A stretch of 60,793 nucleotides of DNA from Bacillota bacterium (GCA_021847735.1 JAJZQD010000003.1:1-60793), one strand, 5' to 3'; positions 1 through 7,902 are shown, numbered from the stretch's first letter. The notes: generated by a model not told the origin, from the sequence alone. Translations and numbers: made by a program.

Positions 1-1056
1 ACCGGGTCAGCTGCTGCCGGCCCGGCCCTGGAGGGGCAGCATATTACCGCAGGCATGCTGGCAGCCCCCGGGGCCATAGCGGACATTCAGAACGTTGAGG
101 GTTTCTGGGAATGTTATATATTGGACCATGATTTGAACTCTGTCCCGGGAGACCGGTTATCCCCTTTAACTGGACAGCTGCGCCGTCGAGGCTTTGAGAA
201 CAACCGTGCCCGGGGTATTACCGGAACGGGTGTTGTGGCAGTACTGGCACTGGGGATTAGGAACGGGTTGATTGGCCCCCCGGCCATTACCAATAAGCTG
301 GGTACAGTATTTTTACAGGACGGAATTGTGATTAAGGAAAAGGACGTCAAGGAAGCCGGTAAAGCCATTGGAGCTATCAGAGCCGGGCACTTAACCCTGG
401 TGGAAGCAGCCGGTATTTCTATCCACGATGTGGAAGTAATGTACATGACCGGTGCCTCCGGTACTTACGTTGACGCACGGAAAGCCCAGCAGGTAGGCTT
501 GCTTCCCGGCAGTATAAAGCGGGTGGTACAGGCCGGGAACACTTCACTTGCTATGGCCGGTGAGCTGGTGAGAGATCCGGATTTGTTGGAAAAACTTCAG
601 GTTATGGCTGACAGCATCCGTACCAACCATATCATGTTTGCGGATTCCAAGGTATTCAAAAGCGCCTACACGGTTGAACTGGCGTACTGGGATGAGGGAA
701 TGCCGTTTTCAATGTTCAACGATATGCTGAAAATGTATAAAATTCAACCCCTTCCGGAACTGGAAAAAGACCTGCAGGTGGTCAGGCTGACCAAATGCGA
801 TATCCTGGATATCGGCCGCAGTCTGGAAGTTATATATAACCTGGGAATCACTCTAAGTAAGCAACTGGACGGGTGTACAGGCTGTAGGGTATGTGAGGAT
901 GAATGCCCGGAAAGTGCGCTCAAAATAGCACAAGACATCGGGGCCTGGAAAGTGATGATAAATTCAGAACTATGCAGTGGTACCGCTTGCCGGCGCTGTG
1001 AAAGCGAGTGTCCGGTCGACTGCCTCAAACTGGATAAAACTCAATACGTTCTTTAG
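1..1056 (+). CDS. RamA-like corrinoid reductive activase (5' partial)
   Basis: The reading frame is open from base 1, so the N-terminus lies outside the window. The visible part starts in the conserved AAGPALEG segment of the DUF4445/ASKHA ATPase domain and ends with a ferredoxin domain holding two [4Fe-4S] motifs (CTGCRVCEDECP, then CSGTACRRCESECP). Proteins of this layout (RamA type) use ATP to reduce inactive Co(II) corrinoid proteins to Co(I). The C-terminal cluster domain matches RamA rather than the Gram-positive RACo form, which has an N-terminal [2Fe-2S] domain. The genes that follow (DUF1638, corrinoid protein, UroD-family methyltransferase) fit this job. The family is clear; the methyl donor is unknown. 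Confidence 0.88.
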   Translation, partial: TGSAAAGPALEGQHITAGMLAAPGAIADIQNVEGFWECYILDHDLNSVPGDRLSPLTGQLRRRGFENNRARGITGTGVVAVLALGIRNGLIGPPAITNKLGTVFLQDGIVIKEKDVKEAGKAIGAIRAGHLTLVEAAGISIHDVEVMYMTGASGTYVDARKAQQVGLLPGSIKRVVQAGNTSLAMAGELVRDPDLLEKLQVMADSIRTNHIMFADSKVFKSAYTVELAYWDEGMPFSMFNDMLKMYKIQPLPELEKDLQVVRLTKCDILDIGRSLEVIYNLGITLSKQLDGCTGCRVCEDECPESALKIAQDIGAWKVMINSELCSGTACRRCESECPVDCLKLDKTQYVL

Positions 1057-1066
1057 GGGGAGTTTT

Positions 1067-1840
1067 ATGACCGTATTAGGGATATTAACCTGTGAAGTCC
1101 TGGAAGAAGAAATCTCCTACCTGCTGCTGCGTGAAAAGGAATTCATAAAAATAAATATTATCAGTTCAGAACACTCTTCAGGAATAGCAGAACGGCTGTC
1201 TTCCGATGCCAGGACCAGTGTGCTGCAGGACCTTGCTGAATTTCAACCTTCACCCGGGCCGGGTATGGAGGTAATTGTGGAAGTGCTGAATGTTGGCCTG
1301 CACATGGTCAAGAAAGAGCTGCAGGACGGCGTTTTTACCAACATAAGGAAATTGCGGGAGGTTTGTGACGGTTTACTGCTGGGTTACGGTCTATGCGGCA
1401 ATTCATTGGAATACCTGGAGGAAGAAATCAAGGATGTACCCATTCCGGTGGTTATGCCTACAAACCCGAATGGGAGCCGCATTGACGATTGTGTATGTAT
1501 GGTCCTGGGTGAAACCCAGGAGTACCTCAAGGAGGTAAAAAAAGAGGCCGGTACCTGGTTCGTGACTCCTGGGTGGGTAAAGCACTGGGATACCCTGTTG
1601 TTAAAAGAACTTGGAGCCAAGGATATAAAAACCGTTAAATGGATCTTTGACAAAGCCCACTATTCCCGGGCACTAAAGATCAATACCGAGGGATGTTATG
1701 ATAAGCAGGTGTACGCGGCCGGGGCAAAAGCCTTTGCCGACACCTTTAATTTCCGGCTCGATGAACGAGAAGGTTCGCTGCAGATTTTGGTAGCAGCCCT
1801 GGACCGGGCAAAGAATTTGGCTAGGCAGAAAGGAGGATAG
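1067..1840 (+). CDS. DUF1638 domain protein of methyltransferase clusters
   Basis: 257 residues. I placed the start at ATG 1067 because GGGGG lies just upstream and it begins right after the activase stop; the same frame is open further upstream inside the activase gene. The sequence has DUF1638 features: a GLLLGYGLCGNS stretch, a VCMVLGE segment and a conserved GTWFVTPGW. DUF1638 proteins usually sit beside corrinoid-dependent methyltransferases, but their biochemical role is not established. Its position between the activase and the corrinoid protein supports a role in methyl-transfer metabolism. The function is an inference from context only. Confidence 0.8.
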   Translation: MTVLGILTCEVLEEEISYLLLREKEFIKINIISSEHSSGIAERLSSDARTSVLQDLAEFQPSPGPGMEVIVEVLNVGLHMVKKELQDGVFTNIRKLREVCDGLLLGYGLCGNSLEYLEEEIKDVPIPVVMPTNPNGSRIDDCVCMVLGETQEYLKEVKKEAGTWFVTPGWVKHWDTLLLKELGAKDIKTVKWIFDKAHYSRALKINTEGCYDKQVYAAGAKAFADTFNFRLDEREGSLQILVAALDRAKNLARQKGG

Positions 1841-1914
1841 TCTAACAGAATAGAGGCACCAAGCTAGGAAGAACAGGAAAGTTGCTTGGGAGCAAAAAAA
1901 GTCGAAAGGGGTGC

Positions 1915-2559
1915 ATGACTTTGGCTTACCAAAAACTAATTGACTCCATCGTAAAGGGAAACGAGGATTCGGCAGCCGAAGAAACACAAGGCCTTTTAAA
2001 CGGCGGTGCCGAACCGATGCAGATTATCAACGGGGGTCTCATCCCGGGAATGGCCATTGTAAGCGAAAAGTACGAGAAAAAAGAATATTATTTGCCTCAG
2101 ATGATGCTTAGTGCCGACGCTTTTTATGCAGCATTTGTCCTGCTAAAACCTTTGATTTCTGCCGACCAGATTGGTGGAAAAGGGACCATTATGATTGGTG
2201 TGGTTGAAGGTGACATTCATGATATCGGGAAAAATTTAGTTAAAACTGTTTTGGAAGCTAACGGCTTTTCAATCATTGACATGGGTCGGGATGTTCCAAT
2301 TGAGGATTATGTAGACAAGGTAAGAGAATTAAAGCCGGACATTTTGATGTTATCAACACTGATGACTCCAACCATGGTTAATATGCAGAGGGTGATTGAC
2401 GGGCTGAAAGAAGAAGGGGTTCGTGAGAAGGTGAAGGTGATAATCGGCGGCGGCCCGGTTTCCCTGCCTTTTGCCCACAAAATTGGCGCTGATAATTACG
2501 CTGATAATGAAAAGGAAGCCGTTAAACTGGCTTCTCAAGCAAGCGCCGCTCGCGGTTAA
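1915..2559 (+). CDS. Corrinoid (cobalamin-binding) methyltransfer protein, MtbC/MtmC type
   Basis: 214 residues, the usual size for stand-alone corrinoid proteins. The N-terminal half is a helical cap (B12-binding_2). The C-terminal half is a Rossmann-like B12-binding domain with the signature GDIHDIGKN, where His102 would be the lower axial cobalt ligand, followed by a GG-rich segment near the C-terminus. ATG 1915 follows GAAAGGGG; an upstream TTG at 1882 is in frame but has a poorer ribosome-binding site. The protein would shuttle a methyl group from an upstream substrate-specific methyltransferase (not in the window) to the downstream UroD-family enzyme, with reactivation by the RamA-like protein. 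Confidence 0.92.
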   Translation: MTLAYQKLIDSIVKGNEDSAAEETQGLLNGGAEPMQIINGGLIPGMAIVSEKYEKKEYYLPQMMLSADAFYAAFVLLKPLISADQIGGKGTIMIGVVEGDIHDIGKNLVKTVLEANGFSIIDMGRDVPIEDYVDKVRELKPDILMLSTLMTPTMVNMQRVIDGLKEEGVREKVKVIIGGGPVSLPFAHKIGADNYADNEKEAVKLASQASAARG

Positions 2560-2583
2560 TTTTAAAAAGAGGGAGGGAACAAA

Positions 2584-3645
2584 ATGGCCGAGAAAATGTC
2601 CCCAATGGAACGGGTTGTAGCAGCTTTAACTTTCAAGGAACCTGACCGGGTCCCGGTAGCCCTTTACTTCCAAAGCGGGGTCCAGCATCAGTTGAAAAAG
2701 TTGGATTATACATGGGAAGAGGCCCTGAGCCATCCACGCAAACTTTTTAACATTATCGAACCACAATACACCTATTATGGGGCTGACAATTTTTTCCTGC
2801 CAGTTGATTTTAGGGTGGAAGGGGAAGCCTTCGGTTCAACAATAACCTATAAACTGAAGGCTGGCGAAGGTTTTCGGATCGGTATCGTTACCGACTGGGT
2901 GATCAAGGAACCCTCGGACTTGGACAAATTGACTATCCCAGATCCCTATAAATCCGGGCGGATGCCTATCATCCTAGAGACTATCAGCATGCTGGCCAGA
3001 AAATATCCGGAAGTGCCTATCGTAGGTTTTCTCAACGGACCCCCGGATACGGTTTCTGACATGCGGCAGGGCCACTACACCCGATTGTTCAAGGACATTG
3101 CCGGAAAACCTGAGTTTACGCACAAGATGCTGGATTTGGCCGTTAAGTGCTCCATAGCTTTTGCCAACGCCATGGTCAAGGAAGGCGCCTGTGCTATTGC
3201 CACCGTAGAAGGTGGGTTTGTGGACGAAGTTATTTCCCCGGCTCAGTATGCCGAGTTTGTTGCCCCTTACCACCAGAAAATCAAAGAGGGAATCAGCGTC
3301 CCGTATATTTACCACCAGTGTGAAAACGCCACTCCCTTTTTCGATTCCATTGCCGCAGTCAAACCAGCCTGCATCGCTTTTCATGATTCAGTAGACCTGA
3401 AGTGGGCAAAAGAAACTTACGGCAAGGATATCGCCCTGGCAGGCAATGTAGGGGTCTCCAAGGCCGGAACGCCTTTACTTGATGGTTCCCCTGCCGATGT
3501 CATGGAGGCTGCCCGCAGGTGTATCGAGATTGGTAAACCCGGCAGCGGCTTTTTGTTAAGCGCCGGTTGCGAGGTACACCATATGGTGCCTGAAGCGAAT
3601 ATCCTGGCCCTGGTGGAGGCAGCGAAAAAGTACGGAAAATACTAA
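2584..3645 (+). CDS. UroD-family corrinoid methyltransferase (MtaA/MtbA-like)
   Basis: 353 residues with the uroporphyrinogen decarboxylase fold, in an operon 24 bp after the corrinoid protein and preceded by GGGAGGG. The zinc ligands typical of methylcobamide-dependent members are visible as His244-x-Cys246 (in YHQCEN) and Cys329 (in SAGCEV). This argues for thiol or pterin methyl transfer rather than haem synthesis. It probably moves the methyl group from the corrinoid protein to an acceptor. In a non-methanogen this could be tetrahydrofolate, but CoM-like thiols cannot be excluded from sequence. Confidence 0.85.
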   Translation: MAEKMSPMERVVAALTFKEPDRVPVALYFQSGVQHQLKKLDYTWEEALSHPRKLFNIIEPQYTYYGADNFFLPVDFRVEGEAFGSTITYKLKAGEGFRIGIVTDWVIKEPSDLDKLTIPDPYKSGRMPIILETISMLARKYPEVPIVGFLNGPPDTVSDMRQGHYTRLFKDIAGKPEFTHKMLDLAVKCSIAFANAMVKEGACAIATVEGGFVDEVISPAQYAEFVAPYHQKIKEGISVPYIYHQCENATPFFDSIAAVKPACIAFHDSVDLKWAKETYGKDIALAGNVGVSKAGTPLLDGSPADVMEAARRCIEIGKPGSGFLLSAGCEVHHMVPEANILALVEAAKKYGKY

Positions 3646-3718
3646 TCAATACTAATCTATTAACAATCACCGGGGAAACCTTATATCGAGACACAAAACC
3701 TTTTTCTTGATGGTTTCT

Positions 3719-3756
3719 GAAACGGTGGTGGCGCTAACCATACCGTTTCTTTTTTC
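3719..3756 (+). terminator. Rho-independent terminator after the methyltransferase
   Basis: GAAACGGT (3719-3726) pairs with ACCGTTTC (3742-3749) and is followed by a T-rich tract. It closes the DUF1638/corrinoid/methyltransferase unit. Confidence 0.75.
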
Positions 3757-3810
3757 TAACCCGCACAGATTAATGGAATGTGTTCAAAAAGTTTGGGAGG
3801 GATGGTAAGG

Positions 3811-4686
3811 ATGCAGGTTCAACTTATCTGTGGGTTTCTGGGGGCCGGGAAGACAACGCTGATTGAGCAGTTGCTGCAGCGGTCGGAGGGAAAAGTGGCT
3901 TTGCTGGTGAATGAGGCTGGAGACGTGGGTCTGGACGGGGAGTTTCTGGCCCGTACCCGCCATGTTGACATCATGGAACTGCCGGGGGGGTGTGTTTGCT
4001 GCTCCCTGCGTCACGATTTGGTTGCTGCCGTTAAGGACATTTACCATACCGTCGACCCCGTAAAACTCTACATTGAGCCGTCAGGAGTGGCCGCCCCCTC
4101 GGGAATACTGGCAGCCCTCGGGGCCCCTGAGCTGGCGGACCTGGTCCAGCTGCAGGCGGTGGTTGGAGTGGTGGAACCGGAAGTTTTCTTAAAGGAATAC
4201 CGTTCCGGGTCCTTTGGCAGGTTTTACAGTGACCAGCTGCAAAACTCCGATATTATCCTGCTCAACAAAATTGACCTGGTGCCGGAACACATGGTGGATG
4301 AAGCGGAACAGGAAATCACCAAAATCAATCCCACCGCATTAATTTACCGGACTACCCACTGCCGCGTTCAGTTACCGGGAGGAGAACGGCACAGGCTGAC
4401 AGTGAAATCTGACTTTGCGCTTCACCTGCAAACCCTTACCATCCGGCCCCAAAACCCCGTCCTGGTTGAGACTCTGAAGAAACTGGCCCAGCGGCTGCAG
4501 CAGGGCCAGTTTGGGCAGGTGGTCAGGGCCAAAGGCCTGTTGAATACCGGCCTGGGATGGGTGCGTTTTGACTATGCCTCCGGGAATTACCTTATTTCGG
4601 ATTTCCCGGAAGCCCAGTCCAGTCGGATTGTTTTTATCGGCAAGGAAATAAAATCCGGGGAAATCGAAACAGTACTGGCCAGCTAA
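3811..4686 (+). CDS. CobW/COG0523-type metal-chaperone GTPase
   Basis: 291 residues from ATG 3811, with GGGAGG about ten bases upstream; ATGs at 3778 and 3802 are in frame but worse placed. P-loop GFLGAGKTT is at residues 8-16, the metal-binding CxCC motif (GGCVCC) at 59-64, and NKIDLV specifies guanine. A CobW C-terminal-like domain follows. COG0523 GTPases deliver metals (Co, Zn, Fe) to client enzymes. Next to a corrinoid methyltransferase cluster, a cobalt or zinc client is plausible but not shown. It has its own transcription unit, since a terminator precedes it. Confidence 0.85.
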   Translation: MQVQLICGFLGAGKTTLIEQLLQRSEGKVALLVNEAGDVGLDGEFLARTRHVDIMELPGGCVCCSLRHDLVAAVKDIYHTVDPVKLYIEPSGVAAPSGILAALGAPELADLVQLQAVVGVVEPEVFLKEYRSGSFGRFYSDQLQNSDIILLNKIDLVPEHMVDEAEQEITKINPTALIYRTTHCRVQLPGGERHRLTVKSDFALHLQTLTIRPQNPVLVETLKKLAQRLQQGQFGQVVRAKGLLNTGLGWVRFDYASGNYLISDFPEAQSSRIVFIGKEIKSGEIETVLAS

Positions 4687-4751
4687 GAGTTGTTCAGGTG
4701 TACGGAGAGCTCAGACGTAAATGAAGTGACAGCGAAAGGAGGTTAGAAGCC

Positions 4752-5033
4752 GTGAAAAAGATGCTGTATGATTTTCTCGACCCTGCCGTAAAGCAGTCCA
4801 TTGAAGATATCCATAATATACAAAAAGAGCTGTACGGTGTATATGTGCCTCCTCTTCTCAAACAACTGATCAGCCTGCGGCACCTGTTAATCCGAACAGG
4901 CGGGCTGGAGGATAAAGAGTTAAAAACCGAAGATTTGCTCGGGTTGAGCAGGATAGAATGCGCAATGCTGTTAAAGAAGCTGAACCACATGAACATAAAC
5001 CGGCTTCGCAGCCTGCACCGGAACGGAGCCTGA
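4752..5033 (+). CDS. Small hypothetical protein, 93 aa
   Basis: GTG start with an excellent AAAGGAGG site upstream, 65 bp after the CobW gene in the same direction. The protein is charged and helical (IEDIHNIQKELYGVYVPPLLKQ segment) with no cysteine motif, signal peptide or membrane segment. I do not recognise a family. Position suggests cotranscription with the GTPase. The terminator at 5167-5195 is the next downstream stop signal. Confidence 0.65.
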   Translation: MKKMLYDFLDPAVKQSIEDIHNIQKELYGVYVPPLLKQLISLRHLLIRTGGLEDKELKTEDLLGLSRIECAMLLKKLNHMNINRLRSLHRNGA

Positions 5034-5166
5034 AACGGGCTATTGCTTGGCCTCTGTACATTAACAGTACTAAAATATGAGAAAGTGCGTTTAGCGGGGC
5101 CAAAGCGGGATACATATTATCCCGGACATTACCTGCTTGTCGGTTGACCTGGTTAAGTATTGGTCG

Positions 5167-5195
5167 AAACGGTTGAAAATAACCGTTTTTTTTTT
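5167..5195 (+). terminator. Rho-independent terminator
   Basis: AAACGGTT (5167-5174), loop GAAAAT, AACCGTTT (5181-5188), then an uninterrupted T tract to 5195. It ends the unit containing the CobW gene and the 93-aa gene. Confidence 0.85.
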
Positions 5196-5315
5196 ATACT
5201 TCAGGAAAGTATATCTTTTCCACATTTTACCCGCAAGGGGCACGCCGAATCCGTAAAGCCGCTGAAGCAGCAACGGCTTCGCAGGTGGAAAAGGCCAATG
5301 TGAGGGAAAAATGCT
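5196..5315. repeat. Composite palindromic repeat, copy with internal insert
   Basis: GAAAGTATATCTTTTCCACATT and TGGAAAAGGCCAA are found here and again at 16770-16833. There they are contiguous and form a TTTTCCACA/TGTGGAAAA hairpin. Here about 60 bp separates the halves. That insert (ACCCGCAAGGGG, AATCCGTAA, CTGAAG, AACGGCT in order) resembles the 57735-57790 part of the MITE downstream of the EF-G gene. No coding content was seen. It may be a nested small mobile repeat. Confidence 0.55.
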
Positions 5316-5473
5316 GTAAAGCAATTCGTGCCTCGTGTCTTAATAAAAGTACTTTATAGCTCACATTACTATAATCTATCGACGATAACCTACAGCAACT
5401 ACTAAAAATAAAGGAGATTTGGCGAAGAACAGAGTAATATTAATTATCACTTTTTGGAAAATGGCTTAAATGT

Positions 5474-5610
5474 TGGCAAACCTTGCGATATGTGAGGGGG
5501 GGTAAAGCCATGAGTCCACAACCTCTAAAAAAGGGCCGGGAGATTGCCAGGTTCCAGCATAGTCGCAGTATTGGCATATAGCCTGTTCCTTTGGGGGACG
5601 GGCTTTTTAT
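5474..5610 (+). promoter_or_regulatory. Candidate GEMM (c-di-GMP-I-like) riboswitch with terminator
   Basis: Landmarks appear in the order of the GEMM aptamer: GGCAAACC (5475-5482); a small stem CTTGC/GTGAG with a GATAT loop; GGTAAAGCCATGAGTC; and a closing TTGCCAGGTTCC. The GCAAACC, AAAGCC and CAGGTT blocks match c-di-GMP-I riboswitches, but the usual GGACGCAAAGCC is here GGGGTAAAGCC. An expression-platform terminator follows: AGCCTGTTCC (5580-5589) pairs with GGGACGGGCT (5595-5604), then T5. It lies directly before the WYL regulator gene. Identification is by eye; other riboswitch classes are possible. Confidence 0.5.
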
Positions 5611-5652
5611 GTGCTATCTGCCAACCTAAAGGGAACTGGGGGGTGGTTTAAC

Positions 5653-6648
5653 GTGAGTGATAAAAAACTTACCCGGTCTGTGCGCCTGGCTGACCTGCAG
5701 AATTTCCTGGCCCTAAAGACACCCGGCGGCGGCGCGACCTTAAAGGAAATGGCGGAGCGGCTGGGAGTTACGTCCAGGCAGGTATACCGGGACCTGGATA
5801 CCCTGGCCATGTCACTGGGGGTTACTGTCATTAGGCCGGAGCGGGGGAGTAAACAGAGCGGCCGGTACAGGCTGGACAGTTCGTTTTCCCTGAAGATCAG
5901 CCCGGAGGCGGCAGCCATCATATTTTTAAGCATCCTGAAACAAAAAGGGTCCCCCCTGGCGGTGGGGATTAATGACATCAAAGACACCCTCATCTCAGCC
6001 CTGTTCAAGAACAGGTACGGGTGCCGCCAGGAGGAATTGGAGGACCTGCAGGGCAAGGTGCACATAGTAGAGGAACAGCTGCTGGATGAGCAGAAATCAG
6101 GTGAGGTCATCCTGAAGCTGATGAATGCCATAAAAGACAACTGTGTTGTCAGCATGCGGTATTTCACCCCAACGCGCGGTGAGATGAGCAAGCGGGATGT
6201 CGAACCCTACGGCCTGGCCAGCAAGCATAATGTGTGGTACCTGGTGGGCTACTGCCGGAAATCCCAGGAGAGGCGGACCTTTAGGATTGACCTGATTGAT
6301 CAGGTATATGTCCTCAGCGAAAAATTCAAGTTTCCGGACGATTTCTCCATCAAGGCGTACATAGGGGACAGCTGGGGGATTTTCTCCAGTGATGAAACAA
6401 GGCGTGTGGTGATAAAAGTGGCGCCTGAACTGGCGTATAGATTCAGGCTGATTTCGTATCACCCCAGCCAGAAGGTGGAGCGGGAGCCGGCCGACGGGTC
6501 TGTGGTGGTGTCATACAACACCTCGGGCATGTTTGAGTTCATGGCCTGGGCGCTGCAGTGGGGTGAGTTTGTGGAAGTGCTGGAGCCGGAGGATTTGCGG
6601 TGGCAGGTGAGGGAGCGGATTGAGGCGGCGCTGGGGAAGTATGTGTGA
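5653..6648 (+). CDS. HTH-WYL domain transcriptional regulator
   Basis: 331 residues from GTG 5653, preceded by GGGGGGTGG; the frame is open upstream to GTG 5611 inside the riboswitch terminator, which argues against the longer form. The N-terminal HTH reads LKEMAERLGVTSRQVYRDLDTL (about 25-46), and the WYL domain contains VSMRYFTP and NVWYLVGYCRKSQERRTFRID. A WCX extension follows. WYL regulators often control defence genes in response to nucleic-acid ligands. This one heads the accessory region, and its last 155 bp are duplicated at 7704-7867, so the region broke and rejoined at its 3' end. Confidence 0.85.
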   Translation: MSDKKLTRSVRLADLQNFLALKTPGGGATLKEMAERLGVTSRQVYRDLDTLAMSLGVTVIRPERGSKQSGRYRLDSSFSLKISPEAAAIIFLSILKQKGSPLAVGINDIKDTLISALFKNRYGCRQEELEDLQGKVHIVEEQLLDEQKSGEVILKLMNAIKDNCVVSMRYFTPTRGEMSKRDVEPYGLASKHNVWYLVGYCRKSQERRTFRIDLIDQVYVLSEKFKFPDDFSIKAYIGDSWGIFSSDETRRVVIKVAPELAYRFRLISYHPSQKVEREPADGSVVVSYNTSGMFEFMAWALQWGEFVEVLEPEDLRWQVRERIEAALGKYV

Positions 6649-6661
6649 GGGACAGGGAAAT

Positions 6662-6686
6662 AAAAAACCGGCATGTTACTGCCGGG
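6662..6686 (-). terminator. Terminator of coiled-coil gene 1
   Basis: On the minus strand ACCCGGCA pairs with TGCCGG and is followed by TTTTTTA. It sits just after the coiled-coil gene's stop. Equivalent terminators follow the other two paralogues. Confidence 0.75.
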
Positions 6687-6699
6687 TGAAATTCAGTGA

Positions 6700-7095
6700 T
6701 TATAAATTGATATTATGATTTCTCTCGAGCCGGTTTAACCGGTGTTCATGCTGCAGGTGCCCATCAAACAGCACTTTTATTTTATCGATAATCTCATTTT
6801 CCATCCGGGTTTCAATGCGCAAAACTGTACTTTTGAGAGATGATATGTCATTCTCCATTAATGACATTTTGCCTTCCATCGACGACATTTTGCCTTCTAT
6901 CGACGACATTTTGCCTTCCATCGACGACATTTTGCCTTCCATCGACGACATTTTGCCTTCTATCGACGACATTTTGCCTTCTATCGATGACACTCTGCCA
7001 TCAAGGGATGATACACTGCTTTTCGTAGACGACATGTCTTCTGTCAGCTTCATCAGGTGTTTTACCACAAATTCCTGGAACTGTTCATTATCCAT
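6700..7095 (-). CDS. SOS-box coiled-coil protein 1 (131 aa)
   Basis: Starts MDNEQFQEFVVKHLMKL after a GGGGGT site. The middle is a run of near-identical heptads (SSIEGKM/SSMEGKM) encoded by 21-bp tandem repeats. The C-terminal module (STVLRIETRMENEIIDKI, LFDGHLQHEHRLNRLE) is shared with the genes at 11970-12302 and 13988-14236. The whole protein is predicted to be a long amphipathic coiled coil with no membrane segment. The three paralogues share promoter and terminator architecture, and each lies convergent to the 3' end of a different gene or gene copy. I know no function for the family. An SOS-box promoter suggests DNA-damage induction. Confidence 0.75.
   Translation of the reverse strand: MDNEQFQEFVVKHLMKLTEDMSSTKSSVSSLDGRVSSIEGKMSSIEGKMSSMEGKMSSMEGKMSSIEGKMSSMEGKMSLMENDISSLKSTVLRIETRMENEIIDKIKVLFDGHLQHEHRLNRLERNHNINL
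6863..6988. repeat. Six 21-bp tandem repeats inside coiled-coil gene 1
   Basis: Six head-to-tail units beginning GACATTTTGCC at 6863, 6884, 6905, 6926, 6947 and 6968 differ only at a C/T position and at the last base of the final unit. A degenerate seventh follows at 6989-7009. Each unit encodes exactly one coiled-coil heptad, so copy-number change would lengthen or shorten the rod without a frameshift. Confidence 0.9.
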
Positions 7096-7164
7096 GATTG
7101 TACCCCCACGCCTGGATTAATTGTGTGCCTGCCGGATGAACGGTGTGTCATGTGAGACATCTAT

Positions 7165-7206
7165 ATTATACCAAAAGTTGGGCAGGAAAGCAAGAACATA
7201 TGTTTG
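7165..7206 (-). promoter_or_regulatory. SOS-type promoter of coiled-coil gene 1
   Basis: Read on the minus strand: LexA/DinR-like box CAAACATATGTTCT (7206-7193) touches -35 TTGCTT (7193-7188), then 17 bp, then -10 TATAAT (7170-7165). Consensus for Gram-positive LexA boxes is CGAAC-N4-GTTCG. The same arrangement is present before the two paralogues. Confidence 0.78.
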
Positions 7207-7337
7207 GGGTGCGAAGGAAGACGGAGTTCGTTTAGGGATAGAAAATGTGGTGTAATGTGACAAAGTGGTGTCAGTTTTGGGTGGTAGGATTTGGGTCAAC
7301 AAAGTAAAAGTGTCACTACGGCAAAGGGGGAGTCGGT

Positions 7338-7703
7338 TTGGATAATGCAAAGCGCAACCCAAAGTGGGATAGGGATGAGTTGATACTTGCGTTGGATTTA
7401 TACTTTAGAATAAATCCACGTCACATCAATTCTTCCCACCCGGAGGTTACGAAGTTAAGTCAAATTCTTAATTCTTTGCCGATTTATAAAGACAGACCTG
7501 ATAAAATAAGATTTCGAAATCCAAATGGCGTATACATGAAATTATGCAATTTTCTTCGGTTTGACCCTAGCTACAATGGCGTTGGACTTCAGCGGGGAGG
7601 AAAGTTGGAAGAAATTATTTGGAAAGAATTTGCGGATAATCAGACTGATTTAAGGAAAAAAGCGAGAGATATTATTGATGGTACAGAAAATCAAAATGAA
7701 TAA
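7338..7703 (+). CDS. McrA-like N-terminal domain protein (HNH part absent)
   Basis: 121 residues from TTG 7338 (GGGGGAG upstream). The sequence NPKWDRDELILALDLYF, LSQILNSLP, FRNPNGVYMKLCNFLRFDP and the GVGLQRGGKLEEIIWKEFA segment match the N-terminal domain of large HNH endonucleases related to ScoMcrA-type modified-DNA restriction enzymes. Here the protein stops after this domain, with no HNH motif before the duplicated regulator fragment. It may be a stand-alone recognition domain or a truncated enzyme. Its place directly before McrB/McrC-like genes supports a restriction role. Codon use is more A+T-rich than in flanking core genes. Confidence 0.68.
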   Translation: MDNAKRNPKWDRDELILALDLYFRINPRHINSSHPEVTKLSQILNSLPIYKDRPDKIRFRNPNGVYMKLCNFLRFDPSYNGVGLQRGGKLEEIIWKEFADNQTDLRKKARDIIDGTENQNE

Positions 7704-7867
7704 TTTGAGACGGTGGGTCGGTGGTGGTATCGTACAATACCTCGGGCATGTATGAGTTCATGGCCTGGGTGCTGCAGTGGGGTGAGTTTATGGAGGTGCT
7801 GGAGCCGGAAGATTTGCGGCGGCAGATGAGGGAGCGGATTGAGGCGGCTGTGGGGAAGTATGTGTAG
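7704..7867 (+). pseudogene. Duplicated 3' fragment of the WYL regulator gene
   Basis: This segment repeats the end of the regulator at 6493-6648 with few substitutions: shared stretches include ACCTCGGGCATGT, GAGTTCATGGCCTGGG and GCTGCAGTGGGGTGAGTTT, through to AAGTATGTGT and a stop. It has no start or N-terminal domains. Together with the parental end it brackets coiled-coil gene 1 and the McrA-like gene as a direct repeat of about 155 bp. Confidence 0.88.
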
Positions 7868-7902
7868 GTATTCAAGAATAAAAATTCGGAAGGAAGTTAT
7901 AA

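Noticed and set aside
6863-6988. CRISPR array
   Set aside because: Units are contiguous 21-mers without spacers and encode heptads.
6815-7120. Plus-strand frame with DDILPSI repeats
   Set aside because: Antisense shadow of the minus-strand coiled-coil gene; the 21-bp repeat keeps several frames open. Promoter, ribosome-binding site and paralogues all support the minus strand.
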